From positions 69,891,876 to 69,955,875 of the forward strand of contig CM056576.1 of assembly GCA_029721435.1 (NCBI GenBank): DNA of 64,000 nt, given 5' to 3'. Position numbers and translations under genes: made by a program. The notes beneath the pieces are model-generated. The model was not told the origin of the DNA and did not search any database. It saw only the letters and a program-made list of their open reading frames with translations. Of the stretch, positions 22,611 through 34,417 are shown one piece after another (positions within the stretch are counted from its first letter, which is position 1; every line of letters begins with the position of its first letter). Source of the stretch: Gymnothorax reevesii. Its lineage: Eukaryota; Chordata; Actinopteri; Anguilliformes; Muraenidae.

Positions 22611-23797
22611 TCACCACCAGTTTTCAACCAAACAAGCTTTATACCAAAGGGATTACAAATTTTATGTATAACTGTGCATGTGCTTCATATATTTCAAGAA
22701 AGAACTTTGGTATATGTCTGGCAATATGGAATGTTCGGTTGGCAGAGCATTAGCTCTTTAGAGCACCACCTTTTGTCAGAAAGCTACGTACCCAGCAAAG
22801 TACCAACCCAAGCTCTTCACTTTCTGAGAAAACTGGCTGTGTGTATTACAATTCAAAAACGATTTCTTTGGTACGTCACCGGGGATGGCCATTACTTGCA
22901 TCCAGGGTACAGTGCCCCCTGGAGGCAAATTTTTCTGAGATTTGATGTGTAAAATCATCTACACTGAAAAAACCACCATTGAGATTTTATTAATGCTGTA
23001 ATGTACCCCAAAGGACTATGTAGCCAGAGAACTTCAGATCTCCGTCTTGCTGGGTAAACAAAATAATGCCACCGAAACATTGGCACAATCTGCTCTGAAA
23101 TGGTCCATTTTGAGTTTTCCACTAACTTTGTCTCCGTCTAGCTTGAAAGTGTAGACACTACCAAAGAAATTCTTAATATTCCTAAAAACAGAGCTCTGAA
23201 AGCACAACAAATAGCATTTATCACCATGGAACATATTTGGGTTACTAAGAAATATACCGCAAATATGAACCAAAATCAATTTCCAGCCATCCATTGCACG
23301 AACCCAGCAAGATACCAAGGGAATATTAAAGGGAAAATGATAGTTTGTAGTGAGTAAACACATAATAAAACATTCTAGTTTGGTATACGTCTAGGATATT
23401 ATTTTATTCCTATTCCCATTTTCAATTTTTACCGTGATTTCTCAAATAATTCTGGCTCCGTAACATAGTTACTCAGCTTGGCGCTGATGTGGTGCTAATG
23501 TCTATCCAGACTTGAAGTGTGACAGGTCGTGATAAAAGCATAACAGATCCGTTACTGTGTACCCTTAAGTCATAATAATTGATGTAAAATATGGTGTCAA
23601 AAGAAAAACTGAACCACTTTAGTGGCTTTCCGGTGGCACCACTGGCAGATATCTTGAGATGCAAACCTAAAAATTTGGCCTTTTCTGCGAGACTGCCATA
23701 TCTACCTATCTGCCAAGTTTCATTCAATTCCAGGGGGGTCATCTCCTCAACTTCCTCAAAAAGTGCCATTTTCTCATGGAATGGCTCGTAATCTTGC

Positions 23798-25500
23798 AAA
23801 GATTATAAAGTCAAATACTACTTTGTGCAACATTTTTAGAATGTCCAATGCATCTGTTATCACCCACAGAAAAGATGTCATTATAATTTTAAAGGCAGAG
23901 CAGACTTTTTGAAAAGTGTCCCTGGATGCCTAATTTACTGAATTTTCCTTGTCCCTCTGCTAACACTAACTTCTGACCACAACCAAAGCCAAAAAAAAGT
24001 TTGGTTTTTTGACAGGACTATGTCTTAATTACCTAGATTCCTAAAATAAAACAGTTGTTTGGAAAGCAAAATTTATTTTGTTTCAGGAATGTTTTTTTTT
24101 CCCAAAAAACATGTCACTTTGTCCTTCCATAACATGTGGAGCTGCCCTATTAGCAATCATACTGTATTTATGATGCGTAATGATTGCCCCGATACCAGGG
24201 GCGTTCAGATTTAAGAGGTTATATTACCACCGCTTCTATTCCACAAAGCTGGAGTAGTTCAGGAAAAAAATTATACGGTGTCCTTCCCAGGTGACATTTC
24301 AAAGTTCACAAGCAGCTCCCAGGATCTGTTACTTTGTTTGGTATCGCAGGAATTTCACGATGAGGTGCCATGGTGGTTTCCTCTCTGGTCTGGGCTGGGC
24401 AAGAGATCTGTGAGCGTGTTCAAATTTGAGTCCAACTGGAAATTTCAAGCCCAAAGTTTTGAGGAGAGTAGCCTGAAGGAAAGAGATAAAGTTTCCATTC
24501 TCACTGAACTCAGGGAAACCTACAATCCTTATATTATTACACAGTTGTCAAAGTCGTCCATCTTTTGGCACGGTGTGTCTACGTCAGCCTGCATGGTAGG
24601 TGGATTGGCTTTCATAGCTCTGTCAGCATCTTCCAAAAAAATCCAGACAGCCTTTTACATCATTCAGTCAGTCAGTCAACTCAACGAGTTTATCGTCCAT
24701 AGCATGAGACCCTTTTGATATCATTCAGTTTGCTTTTCTGTTGTTTAGATACTTTCTGAAGAAGTTCATAAATCAGGGTGATATCACAGGCCATGTCCCC
24801 CCTCACCACCTGTAGTGCTGTCTGACATAGCACCAGTGGCTACAGCACATCTAACATTACGTCAGTCAGTCATGCTAGCCAGAGTAAAACTCTCATTAGT
24901 CAGTTTTTTCTCTTTCTTGTTAGCTTTATCATTTGCAGGAACCATGTGAACCATGTTAAATCATTGAACCAACATCTGGTGACTATTTGATAACTTTAAA
25001 AGTGAAATACGAAAGATGTGGATGGAGCTGAGATTTCAAGCAGCCATTTTACTGCAAGCATCTCGTGACTCTCATCCTTCTGCATGGTTAATACAAAAGA
25101 ATACAAGAAATGATGTACAGCAGAAACTTGCGGAGCTCCACAAATGTGGAAATGGCCAAAATAAAATAAAGTTGAAAATACCCATAATCTAGAGGGATAC
25201 AGCAGCGCTAAAAATCTGCAGGAAAGAGGATTTTGAAAGCACGCACAATGAGGAGGATGGTGCAAGTGGTAAATGAAACTTTGAGAATCATACTTGGAGT
25301 GCTGCCGACAATAATTGAAGTACGGATTACTAAAACCCCACAAGTCAAGTCAAGTGTGACTTATGGGGTTTTAGTAATAGGTGCTTCAATTATGTCTTGG
25401 GCTCGGAAAGTGACCAAAATTGCAATCAAATGCCATCTACACAACCACAAAATGTTTGGGAAAATTCCCAGAAAAAAAAAGCCTCAGTGGTGAAAAAAAA
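23798..25500. other. Unclassified spacer with one 146-codon frame and a hairpin
   Basis: A plus-strand frame at 24278-24718 (146 codons) has a hydrophobic stretch near its C-terminus (STSACMVGGLAFIALSA), but I recognise no family and no splice context, so I do not call it a gene. 25311-25396 is an imperfect palindrome with about 35-base arms (AATTGAAG...CTTCAATT). The rest is AT-rich. Confidence 0.35.
25311..25396. repeat. Short imperfect palindrome
   Basis: The arms from ATAATTGAAGTACGGATTAC to its imperfect complement ending CTTCAATTAT pair over about 35 bases around a CAAGTCAAGTG loop. It could be a small MITE. No target duplication was defined. Confidence 0.6.
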
Positions 25501-25860
25501 GAAAAAACGAATTTGCCAACAGTTTCCCAAACGGTAATGAACTTGCATTGGAAGTGGGTTCTATGATAAGATGAGACAAACTGTACTTTTTGGCAATAAA
25601 CTCCAGAGGTGTTCCTAGTTTAAAGACAAAGATCACAACTCTGTCAAGAATCCCATCCTCACTGTGAGGTATGAGGGCAGATCTTTGATGTTGTGGGGCT
25701 GTTTTCTTCCCAAGACAACTTGTAAGGATTCATGGTATCATGGATTCCATTGAATACCAGTAGATATGAAATGGAAACCTGACTGCCTCTGCCAGAAAGT
25801 TTAAAGTGGGCTGGTTAAATCTTCCAACAGGACAATCATCCAAACGAGGGATGTCAAAAG
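25500..25860 (+). pseudogene. Tc1/mariner transposase relic
   Basis: The plus strand shows a decayed catalytic block. GTGAGGTATGAGGGCAGATC (25663 onward) reads VRYEGRSLMLWGCFLPKTT, the Tc1 G-S-M-VWGCF block. Later, AACAGGACAATCATCCAAACG (25826) reads as a damaged QDN-PKH block. Frameshifts and stops abound, and no terminal repeat is visible. Confidence 0.6.
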
Positions 25861-26133
25861 AACCGATACTTGCGATACCTTTCGATTCTTAAATGAAAAA
25901 ACACTGACGATGCCTATTATTTTGAGGTACCATAAGCACCAAGGCACGGTACGTTTTGGTGCTGTGACTATTCCAGAACTAATGGGGGCAGTATACGCTT
26001 CAGAGTGTTCTAGCTGATACTTGCATTGAAAAGGAGGTCGCGAAGAAGTAGACCTCACATGTCACAACAAACTCCATGTGAAAGATGGAAACTGCGGCAG
26101 CAGCACCCCGACTAGTTGACAAACAAGAGGCCC
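25860..26133. other. Unclassified repeat-like sequence
   Basis: It begins GATGTCAAAAGAACCGATAC and continues with ATACCTTTCGATTC, a phrase seen in fish hAT-like repeats. No frame or boundary is supported. Confidence 0.3.
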
Positions 26134-26650
26134 ATGGCCTTAACGGTCACCTGAGTATAGTATATCGAATGTTAAACCTTGGCCATTAGGCGTGGCCCTA
26201 ATTTTGACCCCAGGGATTAGATTAATGGAAACCAGTATCATAAGCAATAGAGTATTCTAAATTGTATGTATATAAATTGTGGCTATTTTCTTTAAGCAAA
26301 GAAGATTTCTCAAGCCATTTTGACCCTTGGGCCCTGCCCCTTAGCCCCTGGGTAAGGGAAACTGTCAAAAATATCATAATATCATCTCATTGTTGTAATG
26401 TCAATCAAGTGTGAATGATTTCCAGTAGAAATTCAACAGAATATACCGAAAAGTATCATTTTCCTATATAAACTATAGTAAACTTGACCCCCTCCCCAGG
26501 GGCAAACGTGGAGCCTGGGGGTCATGAAATTCACAATTTTTATAAAGCACCTCAAGACAATTCCATCTACAAAGATAACTGGTTTCCAACATATCTAGGT
26601 ATAAAAAAGTAAATGCATGACAATAGGCTTGCACTAACAGAGTTGACAAT

Positions 26651-28011
26651 CAGGGGCGTAATTTAGGGGGGGGACACGGGGGACATGTCCCCTGCACTTT
26701 TTGAAAAGGCAGCATTGGACCCCCCCACTTTTCACAGTCCGAAAACTAATGAAAAAAAAACAAAAACTCTGCACGCACTAAGACCTCGGGGAAATAATAC
26801 CCGCTCAAGCTGCCAGTGGCCAATCCTGTTCAACTTTCCCTCCCTTCTTCTCACCAAGTCCCGCCTTTCATTCAAGCGGACAGTAGGCCTTGCCAGCGTG
26901 TAAGAAAAAACGCTGGCGAATCGCGATTTGTAAACCCCCTAACCACCAAAGACAGATTACATAAGATTTTATATCAAGAAAAAACCGAGAGTCACATTAA
27001 ACCCAATTTACGAATGTATATTTTGCGGCGAACTGCTTGTTTTCCTCTTATATAGCTAGCTACGTAGATGAACAGTTATTAGGAATTTCCGAAAACGACG
27101 TCGTTGAGCTGGGCGATTGATTTTTAAAGTGAGCTGCTAAGCAAACAAATACCGATATTGTTTAATACCCGGTCATGACAATTGAGATCCAGTCAGGTGC
27201 CGTCGGAGGTCAGTTAGTTTAACGGTGAGGATTCTGACTCCCCTAACGATAACTTACGATTACTTTGCTTGATTAGCAATCTGAGAATTGATTAAATAAT
27301 TTACAAGACTAAATGGCGGACATTGCGCGCCTGTTCCATTCACGACTTCATTGCTCAGTGCATCGAATTTAAAATGCTCACGAGACAGCAAATTTGTTCA
27401 TGATCTTTCAGGAAGCGAACGCAGTGCCATTAACAAATATTAAAACCTTTCTTATGCTGCGTTCAATGCGTGGTCAATTTGTTTATGATTATGTGTTCCC
27501 CTTTAAATGTGTGCTTTTAAATGACATTCAAAAATGGGACTTTATTTCCATTCTTCTTTTATAAATCGACAAACAAAAGGTCAAAACGATACACGGAATT
27601 ACCGAGGGAGTTGAGTTTTTTCTAATTAATTATTAAGATTTACATACTTGGAGTGTCAAATCAAAGCGTGGAAGTAGATGGATTTTTTTTTCTTTTCTTT
27701 TTTTTGGTCACTATCATCTCTCAATCGTTACAGGCTACATAAAGCCTATGCGAGTTCTTAATTGTTTGGTAAAGAAAAAAGTAAAAATTGACTGTCAAGC
27801 AGGCATAGTAAGTGAAAACAGATTGACTAAATCTAGCAATAAAAAGAAGTCACTGCCTCCCCTGACCGCATGTCTCTGTTCAGATTTGACCTGGGACTGC
27901 AGTACGAAACAGGATTTGATATTTTGCAGGTGTCTTGAGGTTTAATCTGATTTTCAGGACCACTTCAGTAGTTCATTTCTTACCGGGGTAAATCAGCATG
28001 TTGACCTATGC
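26651..28011. other. Left flank of the hAT element; no gene seen
   Basis: AT-rich sequence with short frames only. CCAGCGTGTAAGAAAAAACGCTGG near 26893-26916 is a small hairpin. No transposase motif was found on either strand. Confidence 0.45.
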
Positions 28012-28730
28012 CAGTGGTTCTCAAACTCGATCCTGGCGCCCCACTGTGTATGCTGGTTTTGGTTCCAACCACAACTGCAATCGTAAGATTTTAACTCTAT
28101 TTGTCTGTCTTAATTTGCTGCATTCCATGTTAAGAGCAGTTATTTACCTTCTTAGCCCGCGTTTTGATGGACATATCTATTGTGCCATGAAGAATAAAAA
28201 ACCCTTGAACATATTGTGCTTATTTTCTATAATGTGAGGATTTTCAGGTGAAAACATTATTTAACAGATCAAATTAGACTTATAAAATCAGTAAGCTCCA
28301 AATTTGGTTGCTCATAGTTGTGTTTTGAGTTCTCGCAAAATAATTTGCCTGAACTGAATAAACATGACACAAAACTGGTGCGACTCTATTGTTTGCCAGT
28401 AAATGATTAGGGTTTGCAACCATGTGTCAACAGCTTCAATGATGAGAACCTATTGTTTGTTGATTAACCAATTGTTTAAATGAATGGTTTAATTGTTTCC
28501 CTCAGCAGTTATTTGTACTAGTTTTTAATATATCTCAACTTGGATATGGAATTTTTATTCTTCATGGCATTTATAGATTTGTCAAATGTGGATGAAGAAT
28601 TGCTATAAATGTAAATGTGCCTAATTAAGACAAATAAACAGCTTTTTTTTAAATCCTAAGATTGCAATTATGGTTGGAACAAAAACCAGCATACATAGTG
28701 GGGCACCAGTACCAAGTGTGAAAACCACTG
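28012..28730. mobile_element. hAT-like MITE
   Basis: It begins CAGTGGTTCTCAAACTCGAT and ends GTGTGAAAACCACTG. The inner terminal sequences GCTGGTTTTGGTTCCAACCA (28050) and TGGTTGGAACAAAAACCAGC (28672) are near-perfect inverted copies. It is 719 bp with no coding capacity. The CAGTGGTT terminus is typical of hAT MITEs, but the adjacent 8-bp flanks do not match, so the superfamily is inferred. Confidence 0.7.
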
Positions 28731-28778
28731 ATTGCTGAACGTTTAACTGCACCAAAGCTCAAATGTGTGATTCCCAAA

Positions 28779-28783
28779 CAAGA
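28779..28783. repeat. Target-site duplication CAAGA, left copy
   Basis: Immediately precedes the 5' LTR and matches 35452-35456. A 5-bp duplication is the normal size for Ty3/Gypsy integrases. Confidence 0.9.
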
Positions 28784-29565
28784 TGTTGTGTTCCAGGGTT
28801 CTGGCCTTTGGCCAGAACAGTATTATTCATGGTTTTAACAGTTTCATGTTCCATAGTCATGTTCATGCCATAGTTTTAACAGTTTCTTGTATTCGGATTT
28901 TACATTTCATAATTCATGTTCCATGTCCATGTTTTTACTTTTCCATGTTTTTGTTTTCGCCAGGTCTGCCATGCCACTCCACCGCTTGTCTGCGTTCCGC
29001 CCCGTGCCTTCGTTGTTGCACATTTCAGAGCTCTGGGTTGGCTTGGTATTTCCCCCTTCCTTCTGTGCTGTGCTGATTCGGGGCTCTCTAAGCTTAATTG
29101 GCAATTAACTGTTTTTAAGTTACTAACATTTACTAACACTCACTGGGTTGGTGTAATTCTTAGATAGGCACATTACTAATATTACTAATTTTGACGGAGT
29201 TTATTGTCATGATTCCTGCTTTGCTATTTCAAGATCTTGCTGTGCTTTTCTGTTCTTAACATTCATGCTTGCTTCCAAGCTGCATAGTTAATTGGTACTT
29301 AAGCTGAGCACGCTCATTCTCTTAATGAGCAGGTCATGTCATCCAATCTCTGTCCATGTCTTGATCTTGCCATGCCTCTTGTTTCTCTCTCTCTCTCCAG
29401 GTGTTACCCCTCATGTCATGATTACCAAGCCTTTATCTGGATGCGGTGGAAGTTGGCTGGCAGACAGTGTCTCGCGTCTCGTTGCATGTGCAAGTTTTGC
29501 AACAAGTTCTTGTTGTCAAGTTCCCTTGCATATCTAGTTTCAAGTCTGGTTCTAGCCTCTTGTCT

Positions 29566-29600
<35 letters not shown>

Positions 29601-29823
29601 GTCTTGTTATTTATTTTTCTTGTTCTTCTTGCCTGGAGTTTCCAGTGCCTTTTGTTTTTTGTCATTTGCATTCTTTATTTATTAGCTCTGTGTAGCGTAC
29701 TTTAGTTTGTCCTTTTGCAACCCTTTGGGCCAAGTTTTTTGTTGGCCCTCGTGCCTGTTTTGTTTTTCAATAAATCCTCATTCCCCTTCACCTCGCTTCT
29801 GGTGTCTACCTGATCCCATATCA
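28784..29823 (+). repeat. 5' LTR of the intact chromovirus
   Basis: A 1,040-bp LTR, TGTTGTG...CCATATCA. It contains a TG/TA microsatellite (29565-29600) and a polyadenylation signal AATAAA at about 29769-29774, about 50 bases before the end. A candidate RNA start is AGACAGTGTCT at 29462, inferred from its complementarity to the primer site; no strong TATA box is seen upstream. Relative to the 3' LTR it has 15 extra bases, CTGGCCTTTGGCCAG, near its start. Confidence 0.95.
29462..29472 (+). promoter_or_regulatory. Candidate RNA 5' end used for self-priming
   Basis: AGACAGTGTCT is the exact reverse complement of AGACACTGTCT at 29826-29836, just after the LTR. In Tf1 and in fish sushi elements the first bases of the genomic RNA fold onto the primer site. 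That mechanism predicts transcription starts here. This is inference from sequence complementarity. Confidence 0.55.
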
Positions 29824-29825
29824 GT

Positions 29826-29836
29826 AGACACTGTCT
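29826..29836 (+). promoter_or_regulatory. Candidate self-complementary primer-binding site
   Basis: Two bases after the 5' LTR lies AGACACTGTCT, 11 bases fully complementary to 29462-29472. No TGG start, as expected for a CCA-ended tRNA primer, follows the LTR. Both facts fit the self-primed Tf1/sushi lineage. Confidence 0.6.
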
Positions 29837-29853
29837 CACAGACACCAGCGAGG

Positions 29854-32800
29854 ATGGAGCGCAAGATCGCCCAGCAAGAGGCTGAGCTGTTACGCCAGCG
29901 GCAGCGGATCCAGGAGCTGACTGCAGCGCTGACCACTCTGCAAGCCAGCCTCCCCTGGGCGGGTTCCAGCCAGGCTTCCACCATGCCTGCTACCCGGCCC
30001 CTTGCCACCACTGCACCTGTGCTCCAGCCCGGAGCAGAAGCACCCCAGCTGCAGCCGGTCACGCATCCAGGTCCTGAGCCTCGCCTTCCTCCACCTGAGC
30101 GGTACGGCGGAGAACCAGGGTTCTGCAGGGCCTTCCTCACCTCCTGCGAGATGTGCTTCGCTCTGCAGCCTTCCACCTTCGCCTCGGAGCCGGCCCGGGT
30201 CGCCTTCGTCCTCTTCCAGCTGACGGGGCGGGCTCGCTTGTGGGGAACTGCCGCATGGCAGGCTCGGCTGCCCTGCACCACCACCTACCAGGCCTTGGCG
30301 GAGGAACTGCTGCGTGTCTTCGACCGCTCTAAGCAGGGGAGAGCTGCAGGGCGAGAACTACTGAGGATGAGGCAGGGGAGGAGATCGGTGGCAGACTATG
30401 CCATCGACTTCCAGACAGTGGCAGCTACTTCTGGCTGGAGCAAGGAGGCGCTCTGTGACGTGTTCCTCCAGGGGCTGTCCGAACCAGTCAAGGATCGACT
30501 GCTCTTCTGTGAGATCCCTGAGTCTCCAGAGGCCCTTATAGACCTGGCCCTGCGCATCGACAGCCGCCTGGAGGAGAGGGCGCTCACCCTTGGCCCTGGC
30601 CGACGTTCTGCCCCTTCTGGCCAGATCCAACCCCCGTGCCCTGATCGCGCGTCGCCTCAGGACCAGCCGAGGGGGGACGCCACCACACTCTCTTCTGGAG
30701 AGGCATCTCCCCTGGAGATCGGGAGGTCCCGGCTCACCCAGGAGGAGCGCCAACGGAGAAGGAGGTCGGGGGCGTGTTTTTACTGCGGCCAGCAGGGTCA
30801 TGCGGTCCGAGGCTGTCCGTCAAGACAGCGCCCACTAGCGTCTGGAGGAGTACTGGTGGGCTCCTCATCCAAGCAGACCTCCTCCTACCGCCGGACCTGC
30901 GTTCCTGTGACCCTGACCTGGGAGGGCCGCTCCCGCAAGACCACCGCCCTCATTGACTCGGGGGCTGAGGAGAGCTTTATTGACGCCAGAGCTGCTGCCG
31001 AGTGGGGGGTTCCCCTATGCCAACTTCCCAGCCCATTGTCCATCTCAGGGCTGGGTGGGCAACCCCTTGCCAAGGTGTCCTTCCGGACTGCTCCCATCCA
31101 GCTGCTGGCGTCCGGTAACCACCGCGAGCAGGTCCAGCTGTTTGTGACTGAGACGCCTCGCTCTCCGATTGTCCTGGGTCATCCCTGGTTGGCGCAACAC
31201 GGGCCGGTGATCGACTGGGCCCGCCATGAGGTGCGGGAGTGGAGTGCCTCCTGTTCGGCCAGCTGCCTCCTCGACTCCCGACCTTCTTGCTCTGCGGGTG
31301 GACCAGCTCCCGAGGGGAGGCCAGACATCTCCAGAGTGCCCCCCGAATACCACGATCTGGCTACAGTCTTTAGCAAGTCCCGTGTGGTGTCCCTGCCCCC
31401 GCACCGCCCGTATGACTGTGCTATCGACCTCCAGCCTGGCACAGCACCTCCTAGGGGTCGTGTCTTTGCCTTGTCTGAGCCAGAGAGGGGGGCCATGGAC
31501 AAGTACATCAGGGAGTCCCTTGCGGCTGGCATCATCCGTCCATCCTCCTCTCCCGCGGGGGCAGGCTTCTTCTTTGTGAAGAAGAAGGATGGCTCCCTGC
31601 GCCCCTGCATCGACTACCGAGGCCTTAATAAGATCACGATCAGGAACCGCTACCCGCTCCCACTGATGTCCTCGGCATTCGATGTCATCCAAGGAGCGGC
31701 CATCTTCACCAAGCTGGACCTGCGGAATGCTTACCACCTCCTGCGCATCAGGGAGGGTGATGAATGGAAAACCGCTTTTAACACCCCTAGCGGCCACTGG
31801 GAGTACCTGGTGGTTCCATTCGGCCTGACCAACGCACCCGCAGTGTTCCAGAATTTGGTAAACGATGTGCTTGGAGACATGATCGGGAGGTTCGTCTACG
31901 TCTACCTTGACGACATCCTGATCTTCTCCCGGGACAGGACAGAGCACACGAACCATGTTCGCCAGGTGCTCCGCCGCCTTCTTGAAAACCGCCTCTTTGT
32001 CAAGGCCGAGAAATGCGAGTTCAGCACCACCACTACCTCCTTCCTGGGGCACGTCATCTCCCCAAACCACCTGGGAATGGACGAGGAGAAGGTCAAGGCT
32101 GTGGTGGACTGGCCCGCACCCAAGGACCGCAAGGCCCTACAGAGCTTCCTGGGCTTCGCCAATTTCTATCGGCGTTTCGTCAGGAATTATAGTACCGTGG
32201 CAGCTCCCCTAACGGCCCTTACCTCCATCAAGGTGCCATTTCGTTGGACTCCGCAAGCTGAGGTGACCTTCTGTGAGCTGAAGAGGCGCTTCACCACCGC
32301 GCCCATCCTCACCACCCCCGACCCCGCCAAGCAGTTCATTGTGGAGGTGGATGCCTCCAATGTCGGGGTTGGTGCGGTTCTCTCCCAGAGATCCAGCAAT
32401 GATCAGAAGGTACACCCATGCGCGTTCTTCTCCCATCGGCTGACGCCTGCGGAGTCCAACTACGACATCGGGAACCGGGAGCTGCTGGCGGTGAAGCTGG
32501 CCCTGGAAGAGTGGAGGCACTGGCTTGAGGGGGCAAGGATTCCGTTCCTGGTCTGGACGGATCATAAAAACCTGGAGTACCTCCGCTCTGCCAAGAGGCT
32601 GACGCCCAGACAAGCCAGATGGGCCCTCTTCGACCGGTTTAACTTCTCCCTGGCCTACAGACCAGGGTCCAAGAATACTAAGGCTGACGCGCTCTCCAGG
32701 CGTTTCGACGCTTCCTCAGCCAAGGGAGAGCCCAGCTCCATTCTGCCCAGAACCTGCTTCGTCAACAACGTGTGCCTACGGATTGAGGAGCTGGTCCGCA

Positions 32801-34140
32801 ACGCCCAGAACGGCGCAGCTACGCCCAGTGCCTGCCCTGCCAACTGCCTGTACGTCCCTGCAGCTGCCCGATCTGACGTTCTCCAGTGGGGCCACTCCTC
32901 CAACCTGTCGTGCCATCCTGGGGTCGGCCGGACCCTGCGGTTCATCCAGCGCTGTTTCTGGTGGCCCAAGATGGCAGCAGAGGTCCGGGGGTTCGTTTCT
33001 GCCTGCTCAGTCTGTTCCCGCGCCAAGTCCTCCCACGCACCTCCCTCTGGTCTGCTCCAACCACTGCCCATTCCTCACCGTCCCTGGTCCCACATAGCTC
33101 TGGACTTTGTCACTGGCCTGCCCGTCTCCCATGGAAACACCACTGTCCTCACCATTGTTGACCGGTTCTCCAAGTCTGCCCACTTTGTGCCCCTTCCCAA
33201 GCTACCCTCCGCTAAAACCACAGCTGACCTACTTATCCAGCATGTTGTCCGTCCCCATGGCATTCCTGTGGATATAGTGTCAGATCGTGGTCCCCAATTC
33301 ACCTCCCAGTTCTGGAAAGCATTCTGCACATCCCTTGGCACCTCCTTCAGCCTCAGTTCCGGTTACCACCCACAGACCAATGGACAGACTGAGCGGGCCA
33401 ACCAAACCCTGGAGACGGTCCTCCGGTGCGTGTGCTCGACCAACCCAAGATCCTGGTCTACCATGCTACCCTGGGTCGAGTACGCCGTAAACTCCCACGC
33501 CGCCTCTGCCTCCGGCCTCTCCCCCTTCGAGTGCTGTATGGGCTACCAGCCTCCATTGTTCCCCAGCCAGGAGGAGGAAGTCGGGGTGCCTTCAGCCGGG
33601 GCATTCATCCGGCGGTGTCGCCGTGTGTGGCTGTCTGCTCGCCGCGCCTTGGTTCGGGCGGGTAAGACGATGAAGACCACGGCAGACAAGCGTCGGCGCC
33701 CAGCCCCTCACTATCGGGTCGGCCAGAAGGTCTGGTTAGCGGCACAAGACATCCCACTCCGGGTGGAAAGCCGCAAGCTGGCTCCTCGCTTCCTGGGTCC
33801 TTTCCCCATCCAAAGAATCATCAGCCTCACCGCTGTCCGGCTCAAGCTCCCATCCACCATGCGACGTCTCCACCCAGTGTTCCACGTCTCACGCCTGAGG
33901 CCTGTTGCCACCTCCCCCCTCATGCCCCCACCTGAGCCTCCGCCTCCTCCTCGGCTCATCGACGGAGGGGAGGCCTACACAGTCAAAGCTCTACTGGATT
34001 GCCGACGGAGGGGCCGGGGCCTCCAGTACCTCGTGGATTGGGAGGGGTACGGCCCAGAAGAGCGTTCCTGGGTCCCGGCCAGGCACATCTTAGACAAATC
34101 CCTCATCCGTGACTACCACCAGTCACACCCCAAGCCATAG
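29854..34140 (+). CDS. gag-pol: Gag-Pol polyprotein of a sushi-type chromovirus
   Basis: A 1,428-residue single-frame polyprotein. It begins at the first ATG after the primer site (29854), with a coiled-coil-like N-terminus. The open frame extends upstream into the LTR but has no better start. Order: capsid-type Gag with [10 protein letters not shown] (about 85); CX2CX4HX4C knuckle at C308-C321; aspartic protease DSGA at 368-371; reverse transcriptase with YLDD at 684-687; RNase H with D833; integrase zinc domain (H1014, H1021, C1051, C1054) and D1084, D1144, E1180 (exact 35 spacing); chromodomain about 1375-1424, which in this lineage guides integration to marked chromatin. A fused Gag-Pol without frameshift is normal for Tf1/sushi. 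No inactivating change is seen, so it may be autonomous. Confidence 0.97.
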   Translation: MERKIAQQEAELLRQRQRIQELTAALTTLQASLPWAGSSQASTMPATRPLATTAPVLQPGAEAPQLQPVTHPGPEPRLPPPERYGGEPGFCRAFLTSCEMCFALQPSTFASEPARVAFVLFQLTGRARLWGTAAWQARLPCTTTYQALAEELLRVFDRSKQGRAAGRELLRMRQGRRSVADYAIDFQTVAATSGWSKEALCDVFLQGLSEPVKDRLLFCEIPESPEALIDLALRIDSRLEERALTLGPGRRSAPSGQIQPPCPDRASPQDQPRGDATTLSSGEASPLEIGRSRLTQEERQRRRRSGACFYCGQQGHAVRGCPSRQRPLASGGVLVGSSSKQTSSYRRTCVPVTLTWEGRSRKTTALIDSGAEESFIDARAAAEWGVPLCQLPSPLSISGLGGQPLAKVSFRTAPIQLLASGNHREQVQLFVTETPRSPIVLGHPWLAQHGPVIDWARHEVREWSASCSASCLLDSRPSCSAGGPAPEGRPDISRVPPEYHDLATVFSKSRVVSLPPHRPYDCAIDLQPGTAPPRGRVFALSEPERGAMDKYIRESLAAGIIRPSSSPAGAGFFFVKKKDGSLRPCIDYRGLNKITIRNRYPLPLMSSAFDVIQGAAIFTKLDLRNAYHLLRIREGDEWKTAFNTPSGHWEYLVVPFGLTNAPAVFQNLVNDVLGDMIGRFVYVYLDDILIFSRDRTEHTNHVRQVLRRLLENRLFVKAEKCEFSTTTTSFLGHVISPNHLGMDEEKVKAVVDWPAPKDRKALQSFLGFANFYRRFVRNYSTVAAPLTALTSIKVPFRWTPQAEVTFCELKRRFTTAPILTTPDPAKQFIVEVDASNVGVGAVLSQRSSNDQKVHPCAFFSHRLTPAESNYDIGNRELLAVKLALEEWRHWLEGARIPFLVWTDHKNLEYLRSAKRLTPRQARWALFDRFNFSLAYRPGSKNTKADALSRRFDASSAKGEPSSILPRTCFVNNVCLRIEELVRNAQNGAATPSACPANCLYVPAAARSDVLQWGHSSNLSCHPGVGRTLRFIQRCFWWPKMAAEVRGFVSACSVCSRAKSSHAPPSGLLQPLPIPHRPWSHIALDFVTGLPVSHGNTTVLTIVDRFSKSAHFVPLPKLPSAKTTADLLIQHVVRPHGIPVDIVSDRGPQFTSQFWKAFCTSLGTSFSLSSGYHPQTNGQTERANQTLETVLRCVCSTNPRSWSTMLPWVEYAVNSHAASASGLSPFECCMGYQPPLFPSQEEEVGVPSAGAFIRRCRRVWLSARRALVRAGKTMKTTADKRRRPAPHYRVGQKVWLAAQDIPLRVESRKLAPRFLGPFPIQRIISLTAVRLKLPSTMRRLHPVFHVSRLRPVATSPLMPPPEPPPPPRLIDGGEAYTVKALLDCRRRGRGLQYLVDWEGYGPEERSWVPARHILDKSLIRDYHQSHPKP

Positions 34141-34417
34141 CCATAGCCCCAAACCATAGCCTCAAGCCATAACCATCAACCCATTGCCATAGCCTAAGCC
34201 TTAGCCCCAGCTTGCTGGAGACCTAGTAATCTTTGTTTAGTGTTTCTTGTTGTCCTGTTTCTTGGTTAGGTGTTTTGTGTCATAGGGTTTTTGTCTTTTA
34301 GTATTTTCGTTAGTTATTAGTCTTGTAGGATTTGTATTTAGTTGTGTGCGGCTTCATGTATTTTAGTTCTTGGTGTTTTTTGTCAGCGTCAGGTGCCGCT
34401 TTTGTAAGGGGGGGTAC
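34141..34417 (+). other. 3' untranslated region and polypurine tract of the chromovirus
   Basis: It starts with a short degenerate repeat of CCATAGC/CCAAGCCATAGCC units (34130-34210), then T-rich sequence. AAGGGGGGG at 34407-34414 just before the 3' LTR is the polypurine tract that primes plus-strand synthesis. Confidence 0.8.

Larger units (their letters stand above)
15984..23797. mobile_element. Giant inverted repeat (foldback) split by later insertions
   Basis: The left arm is 15984-17007 continuing at 21399-21590. The right arm is 22610-23797 in reverse complement. Matching landmarks include GAGCCATTCCA near the outer ends, CCTGGAATTGAATGAAACTTGG, CATTCTAGTTTGGTAT-like sequence, CTCAAAATGGACCATTTC and CCAGACATATACCAAAG near the inner ends. 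Arms are clearly diverged, with indels. The 4.3-kb R2/Hero-like element interrupts the left arm, and a 116-bp MITE sits at 16884-16999. The spacer (21590-22610) has no recognisable gene. No transposase is seen. Confidence 0.75.

Noticed and set aside
29707..29853. N-terminal extension of the Gag-Pol frame into the LTR
   Set aside because: The extension starts at a TTG inside the LTR and has no ATG. The ATG at 29854, after the primer site, is the natural start.
29778..30284. Long minus-strand frames across the chromovirus (also 31045-32070 and 32655-33071)
   Set aside because: They are antisense shadows of the high-GC Gag-Pol frame and show no motif of their own.
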